Origin: Burkholderia sp. lig30
GTDB lineage: Bacteria > Pseudomonadota > Gammaproteobacteria > Burkholderiales > Burkholderiaceae
Assembly: GCF_000687455.2 (NCBI RefSeq)
Contig: NZ_JGVW01000064.1
Span: 1-64,000, forward strand
Length of the DNA stretch: 64,000 bases
Direction: 5' to 3'
How positions within the stretch are numbered: position 1 is the first letter of the stretch; every line of letters begins with the position of its first letter. Positions 48,173 through 58,200 of this stretch are shown here, piece after piece. The translations under genes were made by a program, and so were the position numbers. The notes under the pieces were generated by a model. It had not been told where the DNA came from and searched no databases. It saw nothing but the letters and a program-made list of their open reading frames with translations.

Positions 48173-49720
48173 ATGTCCCGACATTTGAAGTTCGCAAGCC
48201 GCAGCATACGGGCGGCGGCGTCCATGGTTCTGACGCCCATTGGGGTCATCGGTTGCGCGGGGTTGCTGTGGCTGTGCACGTGCGTGTTCTTTGCCGCGAT
48301 GCTGCTCGCGGCTCGGGAAGACGCCTACAACAACGAAGTGCAAAACGCTCGCCAGCTGGAGACCGCGCTCGAGCGCGACATTCTGCGAAGCATCGAGCTT
48401 TACGATCTGTCACTGAGCGCCGCGGCCCAAGGCGCCACCAATCCGCGCGTCATGTCATTGCCCGCCGATCTGCGAGACCCGGTGCTCTTCGACCGCGCTG
48501 CATCGGCCAAATATCTCGGCCCGATTTCCGTGCTGGATGCCAACGGGAAACTCCTGGTGAATTCCGGCAGCGCCCCGGCGGATAGAGTGGACTGGTCCGA
48601 ATTGCCTTTTTTTCGGATCCACAAGGAAAAAATCGATTCCGGCTTGTATATCAGTTTGCCGTATCCGTCCGAATTTCCGCCGCACGAGAAAGTCATCGCA
48701 CTGAGCCGCCGTATTAATGGACCGGACGGGTCGTTGACTGGCGTTGTCGTCGGGCGATTGAGCATCGATTATTTCAATCACTTGTTTGACGGGCTCTCGG
48801 TAGGGCGCGACGAGACCATCTTCGTCATGGCAACCGATGGCACGCTGATCGCGCGACTTCCGTATAACCGTGACGCCGTCGGAAAAAATCTTCAGGGTTC
48901 CGCTGTTTTTTCCGGCCTGTCGCACAGCCCGTCCGACGCCGTCTCCGGAATCTCGCGCATCGATGGCGTGCATCGGCTGTATGTCTACAGGCGCCTCCCG
49001 GGATTGCCGTTCGTCGTTGCCGCGGGCCCGGCCTGGAACGTCGTTTTCGCCGGCTGGCGTACCCGCGCCGAATGGCTGACCGGGTTCATGGTGCTGTTCT
49101 CCGTGGTCATCTGGGCTGGCACACTGTTGCTGGCTCGCGAGCTTCGCCGACGCCAGCGCGCCGAATGCGACCTGCAGAGACTGGCCCGTCGGGATGCGCT
49201 GACCGGGCTCGAGAACCGCGGCGCGTTCGACGAGGTATTGAGTCAGGAATGGGCGAACACGCAGCGCACGGGAAGGCCTCTGTCACTGCTCTTCATCGAC
49301 ATCGACCACTTCAAGTCCTATAACGATCATTACGGCCACCAGTCCGGCGATCGGGCATTGAAGGCGGTCGCATGTTGCATCTCCGCATGCGTTGCCCGCC
49401 CGTCCGATCATGTGGCACGTTACGGCGGCGAGGAGTTCGTCGTGATTCTCCCGGAGACCGCCGTCGACGGCGCCGCAATGGTCGCGGAGAAGATTCGGCA
49501 AGGCATCCGTGACATGCATGTCGCGCATGTGAAAAGCCGCTTCGGCTACGTCACGGTCAGCATCGGCGTTTCATCGTCTGCCCATCCTGCCGTCCACGGC
49601 GGGGACGCGCTGATCCGGGTGGCGGATCTGGCGGTGTATGAAGCCAAATCCCTGGGAAGAAACCGCGTCTGCATCGCGGCCGAAGCGATCGCTTCGGCGC
49701 CCGAGGCGGCATTGAAGTGA
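48173..49720 (+). CDS. Membrane-bound diguanylate cyclase with periplasmic sensor
   Basis: 515 aa. A first transmembrane helix (residues 18-45) and a second at about 300-318 flank a periplasmic Cache-like sensor (PISVLDANGKLLVNSGS...GVVVGRLSIDYFNHLF...MATDGTLIARLPYN). The C-terminal GGDEF domain has DALTGLENRGAFDE, an intact GGEEF active site (residues 418-422) and an RPSD inhibitory I-site five residues before it, so it should be active and feedback-controlled. It is divergent from the PgaC-like synthase and probably supplies c-di-GMP to it. Confidence 0.92.
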   Translation: MSRHLKFASRSIRAAASMVLTPIGVIGCAGLLWLCTCVFFAAMLLAAREDAYNNEVQNARQLETALERDILRSIELYDLSLSAAAQGATNPRVMSLPADLRDPVLFDRAASAKYLGPISVLDANGKLLVNSGSAPADRVDWSELPFFRIHKEKIDSGLYISLPYPSEFPPHEKVIALSRRINGPDGSLTGVVVGRLSIDYFNHLFDGLSVGRDETIFVMATDGTLIARLPYNRDAVGKNLQGSAVFSGLSHSPSDAVSGISRIDGVHRLYVYRRLPGLPFVVAAGPAWNVVFAGWRTRAEWLTGFMVLFSVVIWAGTLLLARELRRRQRAECDLQRLARRDALTGLENRGAFDEVLSQEWANTQRTGRPLSLLFIDIDHFKSYNDHYGHQSGDRALKAVACCISACVARPSDHVARYGGEEFVVILPETAVDGAAMVAEKIRQGIRDMHVAHVKSRFGYVTVSIGVSSSAHPAVHGGDALIRVADLAVYEAKSLGRNRVCIAAEAIASAPEAALK

Positions 49721-49965
49721 CCGCGCCTCGCTGAAGCATCCCGCTGTAACGTTGGCAGCGCGTCGCCTCGCCCCGATGACGTCCGGCGTCCGGGCGTCGT
49801 GGCGGTCGGACAGCCAACGGCCCCGCCGCGAGCCATGAAAGACGCGGCACCTTCCGCTCGGGCGCTCACCGCCCCGCGCTTGCCGTCACGCGACCGAATC
49901 CGAACGACAACGAACGGCGCCCGCCCATGCCCGGTACCGAGCAGCGCGTGCCGTCCGGACAAAGA

Positions 49966-49986
49966 CGCCCGCTTGCAAAGCGGGCG
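49966..49986 (-). terminator. Terminator-like hairpin after the small gene at 50.0 kb
   Basis: Perfect 9-bp stem (CGCCCGCTT with AAGCGGGCG) and a 3-nt loop, followed on the minus strand by TCTTTG; just 15 bp after the stop of the 77-aa gene. It may also act on the plus strand for the cyclase. Confidence 0.6.
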
Positions 49987-50001
49987 AGGTTCGTGACGGG
50001 C

Positions 50002-50235
50002 TCAGGCCGTCACGTTGATGACGGATCCCACTTTCTGGCCGCTGGCGTTGACGGTCGCCGCTGCCGGTTGCTGCGCGGTGGCCTTGACCGCCTTTGCGCC
50101 GGCATCGTCGCCGTCGCCGTCAACGTCCGGACCCACTTCACGCGCTTCCGGGGACGAGCCGCGCTGCGCCACCTTGGCTTGCGCGGAATGGACTTGCTGC
50201 GTCACCGGGTTACTGCCGACAGAACCGACGTTCAT
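50002..50235 (-). CDS. Conserved-looking small hypothetical protein (77 aa)
   Basis: 77 aa from the ATG at 50235 with AAGGAG seven bases upstream. It opens MNVGSVGSNPVTQQV, has an acidic DVDGDGDDA stretch around residue 37, and ends GQKVGSVINVTA. No signal peptide, membrane segment or recognised domain. A good ribosome site and adjacent terminator support a real gene. Function unknown. Confidence 0.65.
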   Translation of the reverse strand: MNVGSVGSNPVTQQVHSAQAKVAQRGSSPEAREVGPDVDGDGDDAGAKAVKATAQQPAAATVNASGQKVGSVINVTA

Positions 50236-50615
50236 GAACTTCTCCTTGAGGTTGCGGGCACGTACACCTGCCCAATCAGGTTTTCGGCAAATAAGCACAC
50301 TCGAATTAGGGTTATTCGTGAAACATTGCGTTGCACCCGCATATGACATGCGATGTCACGCCTGTCATTCAAAGCGCAGCCCGCGAATTCGTTAAATATT
50401 GTTTAGAAGCGTTTGCATTGCCCATTGATGGGTTAAGTTCCCTGCCCTCGCCGCGCACAACGACCCGATCCCCTGACGGGATGATTTGAAAAGGTCTGAA
50501 AAAACAATCAGCGAAAGCAGTCAAGAAAATTCATCGCCCGTGACGCAGGCAATGCATTGCGCAGGCCAATCGGGCCACAGGTCGACGAAACCATGCGAAA
50601 GGGCACGTTGTCGTG

Positions 50616-52676
50616 ATGACAGTACTAGGGTGCATCGTTCATAGGCACAATATCTGGCTGGTGATTCTCGCGGCGCTGCTGTGCGGCGCGGGCTCGTGGG
50701 TCACGGCACGGCTGTTCCTGCGCACCGCCAACACGACCGGCGCGCAGAAGATCGGCTGGCACGTCCTCGCGGCCATCTCGGCCGGCGTGGCGATCTGGTG
50801 CACGCACTTCGTCGCGATACTCGGTTTCAAGGCGGATGTGCCGATCGGCTTCAACGCCGCCCTGACGATCGTCTCGCTGCTCATCGCGGTCGGCGGCAGC
50901 ACCATCGGCTTCATCCTGGCGGGCACCCGCCTCACGCGTTTCACGCCGGCGCTGGGCGGCGCGATCGTCGGCGTGTCGATTGCCCTGATGCACTACACCG
51001 GCATGATCGCGTGGCGGCTGCAGGGCATCGTGTCCTGGGACATCGGCTACCTCTGCGCATCGATCCTGCTGTCCATCGCGCTGTCGGCCGTCGCGCTGCA
51101 CCTTGCGATGCGGCCGGACCCGCAGGCAGTCAACCACATGGCCGGCACGCTCGCCGCCGCGATCCTCTCGCTTCACTTCACCGGCATGACGGCCTTGAGC
51201 GTCACGCCCGTGAACGTCGGCAGCGCGTTTTCCGACGCCGACGCGCTGCACACGCTCGCGCTCGCGATTGCCGGCATGTCGCTCGTGATCGTCTGCACGG
51301 GGCTCCTGAGCTACCTGATCGACAGCAACGTGCGGGCCGAATCGCTCGAACACCTGCGCCGGATGGCGCTGAGCGACATGCTGACGGGCCTGCCGAACCG
51401 GAGCAGCTTCAACGAACGCCTGGACCACGAAATCGCGCTCGCCCGTCAGCGGGGCCGGCAGCTTGCGCTGATCGGGATCGACCTGAACCGATTCAAGGAA
51501 ATCAACGACCTGCGCGGCCACCATAGCGGCGATGAGGTGCTCCGCGTGCTCGCGCGGCGCATGACGAACCTGCTCGAGACCAACGAATTCGTCGCGCGCG
51601 TCGGCGGCGACGAATTCGCGGCGATCTGCCGCATGGAGGACGGCGCGGACCTGCCGGATTTCCTGTCCCGCCTCGAAACCGCGCTTCACAAGCCGGTGCG
51701 GCTGGACGAATACGATGTCGCGCCGGGCGCGAGTTTCGGCGTGTCGATCTACCCCGACGACGCACCGGACAAGGCGGCGCTCATCAACAACGCGGACCTG
51801 GCCATGTACCGCGCCAAGGGCAGCATGACACGCGCCGTCTGCTTCTACGAGCCGTCGATGGACGAACGGGTGCGGGCTCGGCGCAGCCTGGCCGCCGACC
51901 TGCGCGATGCGCTCGCCGGCAACCAGTTGAGCCTCCACTACCAGGTGCAGACATCGCTGTCGACCGGCGAGATTCGCGGCTTCGAGGCCCTGCTGCGCTG
52001 GCGGCACCCGACGCTCGGGCTCATTCCGCCATCCGGGTTCATCCCGCTCGCCGAGGAAAACGGCCTGATCCTGACGATCGGCGAATGGGTGCTGCGCGAC
52101 GCGTGCCGGACGGCCGCGTCCTGGCAGCCGCCGTACACGGTCGCGGTCAACGTGTCGGCCGTGCAGTTCATGCACGTCGACCTGACTCAGCTCGTCGCCG
52201 ACGTGCTCGACGAGACCGGCCTGCCTGCCCGGCGCCTGCAACTGGAGCTGACGGAGTCGACGATCTTCGCGGACCGCGAGCGGGCGCTGCATACGCTGCA
52301 GCAGATCAAGGCGCTGGGCGTGAGCGTCGCGCTGGACGATTTCGGCACCGGTTATTCGTCGCTCGACATCCTGCGCGCGTTCCCGTTCGACAAGATCAAG
52401 CTCGACCAGTCGTTCGTGACCCGGGCGGCGACCAGCCCGCGGGATCGCGCGATCGTCCGCGCGGTGCTCGCGCTCGGCAAGAGCCTGGGGATTCCGATCC
52501 TGGCCGAAGGGATCGAGACGCCGGATCAGCTCGCGCTGCTCGCGGAAGAAGGATGCGATGAAGCCCAGGGCTTCCTGCTCGGCCGGCCAATGCCGCTCGC
52601 CGAGATCGTCCGCGACGGGCAGATCGCCATGATCGCGACCGGCGATGAAGCTGCGGCCGATTCCGCGACGCGCTAG
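50616..52676 (+). CDS. MHYT-GGDEF-EAL c-di-GMP enzyme
   Basis: 686 aa from the ATG at 50616 (a GTG one codon earlier is possible). Residues 1-240 form the MHYT membrane sensor of seven helices: three copies of the motif appear as [15 protein letters not shown] and SLHFTGM, with His and Met thought to hold copper. The GGDEF domain has an intact GGDEF at 330-334. The EAL domain starts at residue 457 (FEALLRW), with NVSAVQF, ELTES and [10 protein letters not shown] active-site residues. All catalytic signatures are intact, so both activities are possible. It overlaps the converging SRAP gene by 4 bp. Confidence 0.94.
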   Translation: MTVLGCIVHRHNIWLVILAALLCGAGSWVTARLFLRTANTTGAQKIGWHVLAAISAGVAIWCTHFVAILGFKADVPIGFNAALTIVSLLIAVGGSTIGFILAGTRLTRFTPALGGAIVGVSIALMHYTGMIAWRLQGIVSWDIGYLCASILLSIALSAVALHLAMRPDPQAVNHMAGTLAAAILSLHFTGMTALSVTPVNVGSAFSDADALHTLALAIAGMSLVIVCTGLLSYLIDSNVRAESLEHLRRMALSDMLTGLPNRSSFNERLDHEIALARQRGRQLALIGIDLNRFKEINDLRGHHSGDEVLRVLARRMTNLLETNEFVARVGGDEFAAICRMEDGADLPDFLSRLETALHKPVRLDEYDVAPGASFGVSIYPDDAPDKAALINNADLAMYRAKGSMTRAVCFYEPSMDERVRARRSLAADLRDALAGNQLSLHYQVQTSLSTGEIRGFEALLRWRHPTLGLIPPSGFIPLAEENGLILTIGEWVLRDACRTAASWQPPYTVAVNVSAVQFMHVDLTQLVADVLDETGLPARRLQLELTESTIFADRERALHTLQQIKALGVSVALDDFGTGYSSLDILRAFPFDKIKLDQSFVTRAATSPRDRAIVRAVLALGKSLGIPILAEGIETPDQLALLAEEGCDEAQGFLLGRPMPLAEIVRDGQIAMIATGDEAAADSATR

Positions 52677-53353
52677 ATGCGCGATGCCGCACGCGCGATC
52701 AGCGCCGGTCCATCCTGCGTGCCGGCGCGATTCACCGCCCGGCTGACCGGAAACCAGAGGAACGCGTCCGCCGGCAGCGCGCCTCGATGCACGAGACGGC
52801 TCGCCTGCTCGGGCGTCGTATGCGCGTCGATCCACGCGCGCGCGTCCGGCGCAGCAAACACGACCGGCCGGCGCGCATGCCGGTCGACGACGCCGTTGCC
52901 GGCTGGCGCGACGACGATCATGAAGCCGTCGTCGTCGCGCACATCGTCGTCCGCGCACAGCGTCGTCACGGCGGCCATGAACAGCGGCTCGGCATCGAGA
53001 CGCCGGATGAAGTAAGGCTGGCTGCCGTCCGCCTGCGGCAGCCATTCGAACCAGCCGTCGCAAGGCACGATCACGCGGCCCTCGCGCCAGCACGGCGCCC
53101 ACATCGATCCGGCCGCGCCGCCCACCGCGGCATCCATGATCGTCCGCAGCCGCTTGCCCGCGCTCCGCCGTCCGCGATAGCCCCAGCGCACGCAACGCGT
53201 GACGCCGGCCGGATAGATGACCGGTTGAACGGTGCCCGGCGCGATATTCCAGCTCGGACGGATCTCGTCGGCCGGGCGCGAATCGCACGGCCCGGACATC
53301 AGCGGCGACACGTAGTCCGGACCGGGCCGCGCACGCACGAAACGGATGCACAC
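52673..53353 (-). CDS. SRAP/HMCES-type abasic-site protein (YedK-like)
   Basis: Protects single-stranded abasic sites by forming a covalent thiazolidine link. I choose a GTG start at 53353 rather than an upstream ATG because it places the essential cysteine at position 2 (M-C-I-R-F) as the family demands; product 226 aa. Other conserved elements: SWNIAPG (Asn), [12 protein letters not shown] (catalytic Glu), and [10 protein letters not shown] (His). The opening RFVRAR replaces the common GRY/F. It is one of several leftward genes next to a 90-aa hypothetical. Confidence 0.85.
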   Translation of the reverse strand: MCIRFVRARPGPDYVSPLMSGPCDSRPADEIRPSWNIAPGTVQPVIYPAGVTRCVRWGYRGRRSAGKRLRTIMDAAVGGAAGSMWAPCWREGRVIVPCDGWFEWLPQADGSQPYFIRRLDAEPLFMAAVTTLCADDDVRDDDGFMIVVAPAGNGVVDRHARRPVVFAAPDARAWIDAHTTPEQASRLVHRGALPADAFLWFPVSRAVNRAGTQDGPALIARAASRI

Positions 53354-53384
53354 TGTGCGGCCCCCTGGCGTCAATCGGCGGCGG

Positions 53385-53657
53385 TCATTGCGTTGCCTCG
53401 CCGACCAGCTCGAGGACTGCGTGGATGAGGCGCAGATCGATGCCGTCCAGCGATTCCGCGTGCCAGTCGATCAGGTTCTGCAGCGCGCCCGACAGTTGCC
53501 GCAGCGTGCCGCTCGAGCCCATCGCGAGCGGCCAGCCGCGCATCAGGTGCGCGAGCGGAATGACGCTGCGCAGCTTGCACCAGCGATCGAAAAGCGTGCC
53601 GCACAGATCGTCGATTTCGGCGGCATGGTCGGTGTATGAACGAGCGGCAACCAGCAT
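53385..53657 (-). CDS. Hypothetical protein (90 aa) upstream of the SRAP gene
   Basis: 90 aa with GGGAG seven bases before the ATG at 53657. Helical composition (DDLCGTLFDRWCKLRSV..., LRLIHAVLELVGEA), no membrane segment and no recognised domain. It lies 31 bp ahead of the SRAP gene and 51 bp after the oxoamine synthase gene, so it may share their transcript. Function unknown. Confidence 0.6.
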   Translation of the reverse strand: MLVAARSYTDHAAEIDDLCGTLFDRWCKLRSVIPLAHLMRGWPLAMGSSGTLRQLSGALQNLIDWHAESLDGIDLRLIHAVLELVGEATQ

Positions 53658-53708
53658 GTCGAGCTCCCGATGGTTGTTGTCACGCGGCGCGGCGCGCCGC
53701 TGGCCGTT

Positions 53709-55079
53709 TCATGGCTTGCCGGCCGCGACGCGGGCGAGCGCGTCGATCGCGGCATGGACATGATCGGACGTGTGCGTCGAGCAGATGAAGAAGCGCAGCC
53801 TCGCCAGCTTCTCCTCGACGGCGGGATAGAAGATCGGCTGCACGTTGATCCCGCGCTCGAAGAGCGCGTTCGACCACTCGACGGCCTTGCGCGAGCTTCC
53901 GGTGATCACCGGGATCACCGCATATCCGGCGCTCGTACCCGTGTTCAGGCCGATGCCGGCTGCCTCGTCGAGGAACTGGCGGCCGCGCTCGCGCAGCTGC
54001 GCGACGCGCTGCGGCTCGGCCAGCATGCCCTCGATCGACGCGAGCGACGCGGCGGCGAGCGCCGGCGCGAGCCCGACGCTGTACAGGAAGCCGGGCGCGA
54101 GATGGCGCAGGATGTCGATCAGCGCCTGCTCGCCCGCGATGAAGCCGCCGCACCCGCCGAGCGTCTTGCTCAGCGTGCCCATCCAGATGTCGACGTCGCG
54201 CCCGTCGATCCCGAAATGCTCGCGCACGCCGCGGCCGGTCTCGCCGAGCACGCCCAGCGAATGCGCCTCGTCCACCATCAGGAACGCCGCGTGCCGGCGC
54301 TTGATCTCGATGAAACGGTCGAGCTGCGGGTAGTCGCCGTCCATGCTGTACAGCCCTTCGATCGCGATCAGCACGCGCCGGTAGTCGCCCCGCACGCGCG
54401 CGAGCAGTTCGTCGAGCGCCTGCCAGTCGTTGTGCGGAAAGGTCAGCCGCTTCGCACCGCTCAACTGCGCGCCCTGCACGACGCTGTTGTGCGCGAGCGC
54501 GTCGTGTACGACGAGGTCCGACGGGCCGAACAACGCGCCAATGACCGTCACGTTCGTCGCATGGCCGCTCACGAACGCGACACAGTCGTCGACGTCGTAG
54601 AGCGCCGCCAGCGCGCGCTCCAGCGCGGCATGAACCGGCCGCTCGCCGGCCACCATGCGGCTCGCCGACGCGGACGTGCCGAACTGGTCGATCGCGGCCT
54701 TCGCGCGCGCCGACACGTCGGCCGATCCCGAGAAGCCGAGATAGTTGTAGTTCGCGAAATTCACGTAGGTCTTGTCGCCGATCTGCGTCGTCGCGCCGGC
54801 AACGCCGTCATGCACGCGAAAGAACGGCGACGCGATGCGCAGCTGCTCGCGCATTTGCCTCAGGATCGCCACCTGCTGATAACCCGGCATCGTGTCGAAA
54901 CGGCACATCGCCGCCAGATCGGCCGCGCCGGGCGCGGGCGCGCGCCCGCCCGGCGCCGGCGAACCGGGCGCTTCGTACACGGCCGGCACCACGCCGCCGA
55001 CGTCGTTGCTCACCCGGTCGAGTTGACGCTTGAGCGCCTTCGCGGCGAGCTGCTGCCTGAGTTGCTGACCCAATCCCAT
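53709..55079 (-). CDS. Alpha-oxoamine synthase (KBL/BioF/SPT family) paired with the PKS
   Basis: PLP enzyme that joins an amino acid to an acyl thioester with loss of CO2, giving an alpha-aminoketone. 456 aa from the ATG at 55079 with GGAGGA upstream. After a helical N-terminal extension of about 70 aa comes NYNYLGFSGS, then SGHATN, FLMVDEAHSLGVLG (PLP-binding Asp-Glu-Ala-His) and PLP lysine Lys305 in GTLSKTLGG. BioF is about 385 aa, so the extension is distinctive and may dock to the carrier protein. It lies 130 bp after the polyketide synthase, which lacks a thioesterase, so this enzyme is the likely chain-release step. Confidence 0.88.
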   Translation of the reverse strand: MGLGQQLRQQLAAKALKRQLDRVSNDVGGVVPAVYEAPGSPAPGGRAPAPGAADLAAMCRFDTMPGYQQVAILRQMREQLRIASPFFRVHDGVAGATTQIGDKTYVNFANYNYLGFSGSADVSARAKAAIDQFGTSASASRMVAGERPVHAALERALAALYDVDDCVAFVSGHATNVTVIGALFGPSDLVVHDALAHNSVVQGAQLSGAKRLTFPHNDWQALDELLARVRGDYRRVLIAIEGLYSMDGDYPQLDRFIEIKRRHAAFLMVDEAHSLGVLGETGRGVREHFGIDGRDVDIWMGTLSKTLGGCGGFIAGEQALIDILRHLAPGFLYSVGLAPALAAASLASIEGMLAEPQRVAQLRERGRQFLDEAAGIGLNTGTSAGYAVIPVITGSSRKAVEWSNALFERGINVQPIFYPAVEEKLARLRFFICSTHTSDHVHAAIDALARVAAGKP

Positions 55080-55209
55080 ATCGTCCTCCGATCTCCTGCC
55101 CGTTAGCCATGCCGGCGCGCCGGCGCGAGCCGGGCCGGCGGCGCCGCGCGCCGGCCGGCCTCGCGACACCGCCGCCGCATCCGTTGTCGCACGTCACCCG
55201 CCGCGCGCG

Positions 55210-58200
55210 TCAACGGCCGCCCTCCTCGTTGAGCGCCGCCTGCCGCGCGCCGTCCGCGGTCTCCCTGATATCGGCGTCCGTCAGCTCGACCGCGTGCGCG
55301 GCCGCCAGCGCGGCCACCTGCTCCTCCAGTTCGGCGTCCGGACGCTCGGGCCGGGCATCCGCCTGGATCAGCTCGACGATCCTGCGCGCGATCGAATTCA
55401 CGGTCGCGCCCTGCGCGAGCATCATCACGGACAGCTTGACCTGGAAGCATTCCTCGACCGCCATGCGCAGCTCCATGCCCATCAGCGAGTCCATCCCGAG
55501 CTCGAGCACGGAGCGGTCCGGATCGATCTTCGCCGCCGTCATGTTCAGGATCCGCGCGACTTCGGCGCGAAGCGCCTCGGCGACGACCGCCTGGGCGTCG
55601 TCCGGCGCCAGCCCCAGGATGTCTTCGCGCAGGCTCCCGCCCTCGGCCCGCTGCGCATCGCGCTGATCGCGGCCGCGCATCTCGACATACCGCTCCGAAC
55701 GCGCGGACGGGATCACCTTCGCGATCGCGTCCCAGTCGAGCCACGCGACGGCTTCGCCGGCCGCGCCCGCGAGCAGCACGCGCTCCAGCGCCGACATCGC
55801 CTCGCGCGACGTGATCGAGCGGCCGCCGATGCGCGCCTCGAGCGCATCGCGCGTCTGGCGGTTGCGTGCGAGGAAGCCGACGTCGTCGATCGGCCCCCAC
55901 GCCATGAAGCAGGCCGGCAGCCCCGATGCGCGGCGCAGCCGCACGAGCGATTCGAGGAACGCGTTCGCGGCGACGTAGTTCGACTGCCCCGGATTGCCGA
56001 GGAACGTCGTGGCAGACGAGTACACGACGAAGAAATCCAGCGCGCGGCCCGCAGTGGCCCGATGCAGGTTCCACGCGCCGGCCACCTTCGGCGCCATCAC
56101 GCCGCGCATGCGCGCATCGTCGAGGTTCGCGATCAGGCCGTCGGCGATCGACAGCGCCGAATGCACGACGCCCTTGAGCGGCGTGCTCGCGCCGTCGATC
56201 TTCTCGACGAGCCGCGCGACTGCCGCGGCGTCGGTGACGTCGCACGACGACAGCGTGAGCGTCACGCCCATCGCCTCGGTCCAGCGCCGCGCCTGCGCGG
56301 CCAGTTCCGGCGCGAGCGTCGCCGACCGGCTCGCGAGCACGACGTGCCGCGCGCCCTTCTCGACCAGCCACGCGGCGGTCGCAAAGCCGAGGCCGCTGGT
56401 GCCGCCGACCACCAGGTAGGTCGCGCGCGGCTCGAGCTGCAGCGTGCCGCCCGGCGCCGCCTGCGGCGCGGGAACACCGCCGCGGAAACTCAGCAGGATC
56501 TTGCCGATCTGCCGGGCCTGCTGCATGTAGCGGAACGCGTCCTCCGCACGCTCGGCGGGAAAGACCCGATACGGCAGCGCGTGCAGCGTGCCGTCGGCGA
56601 TCAGGTCCAGCACCTCGTTGAAGAGCTGCGAGGTCAGCTCGGGCGACTCGCGCATCAACTGGTCGGCATCGATGCCGAAGTAACTGATGTTGTTGCGGAA
56701 CGGACGCAGGCCGATGCGCGTGTTCTCGTAGAAGTCCCGCTTGCCCAGCTCGAGGAAGCGCCCGAACGGACGCAGAACGTCGATGCTGCGCACCATCGCC
56801 TCGCCCGCGAGCGAGTTGAGCACGACGTCGACGCCGCGCCCTTCCGTGCTCGCCAGGATCTCGTCCGCGAACGCAAGGCTGCGCGAGTCGAACACGTGGT
56901 CCGCCCCCAGCAGCCGCACGAATTCGCGCTTCTCGCGGCTGCCCGCGGTCGCGAACACTTCCGCGCCGAGATGCTTCGCGAGCTGGACGGCCGCGATGCC
57001 GACGCCGCCCGCCGCTCCGTGCACCAGCACGCGCTCGCCGGCGCGCAGCTGCGCGAGCCGGTGAAGCGCGTAATAGACGGTGAAGAACGTGGTCGGAATC
57101 GTCGCGCCCTCGTCGAAGCTCAGCCGCTCCGGCTTCAGCGCGATCGCGCTGACGCGTGTCCTGACGCGCGACGCGAAGCAGGCCGGCGCGAAGCCCAGCA
57201 CCGCGTCGCCCACCTTGAAGCCGGCGACGTCGCGCCCCGCGCGCACGATCCGGCCGGACACTTCCATGCCGACGGTCGGCCCGGCAAAGCCGTTCTCGAC
57301 TGCCTCGTCCGACAGCAGCCCCATCGCATACATCACGTCGCGGAAATTGAGGCCGGCGGCAACCGGCTCGATCTCCACCTCATCCGCGCCGAGGTCGCAC
57401 TCCGGCAGCGGGAACCAGCGCAGGTTCCGCAGCGACCCCGGCGCCTCGAAGCCCAGATACGCCGGCCGCGCCGAAGCGGACGCAGCGCGCCACTCGCCGC
57501 GCAGGTCCCGCAGCGCGGCGGGCGCCATGCGCGTGACGTAGCGGCCGCCCGACGCGAGCAGCGTCTCGTCCCCGCTCTGCTGCGACAGCAGCTCGCGCAC
57601 GAGCCGCGCGGGGGGCGCGGCGCAGCCCGGCTCGATGTCGACCAGCCGGCAATGCAGCTCGGAATGCTCGTTCATCAGGACCCGCGCGAATCCCCACAGC
57701 GTCGCCTGCTCAGGCCGCGCCGCCACGCCGTCCGGCCCGGCGGCCAATGGCGCGCCGCCGCTCGTCACGATCCACAGGCAGAGATCCCCCTGCCGCGGCA
57801 GTTGCACGAGCGCGCGGGCCAGCTGGGCGAGCGCGATCGCCGTGCTTTCCTGCGCGTCCATCATCGCCGCGCCGTCCGCGCCGGGCGGCACGCCGTCTGC
57901 CGACGCCGCGACGAACACGACATGGCGCGCACGATTGCCGGCCGCCTGCTCGAGCGCCGCCCATTCGTCCGCGAGCGCCGCGTGTTCACCACACGTCACG
58001 GCCTGGTTCTTGGCCTGCAATGCGCCGGCGAGGTCGTCCGCCAATGCGCGCTGTGCGGCCCCGCCAGCGACCACGTGCCACCACGCCGGTTCGGCATCGA
58101 CACGTGCCGCAGGTGCATCGCCCTCGTGCCGCCGTGCCGCGATGACGACCGGCGTCCCCTCGATCTCGAGGTCAGTCTCGGAATGAAGCACAACATGGTC

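Noticed and set aside
50236-50615. Possible gene in the 380-base gap before the MHYT protein
   Set aside because: Frames are short, lack ribosome sites and domains; the gap is AT-richer and probably carries two divergent promoters.
50625-53351. 908-codon minus-strand frame opposite the MHYT-GGDEF-EAL gene
   Set aside because: Antisense shadow; the plus-strand product has intact MHYT, GGDEF and EAL motifs.
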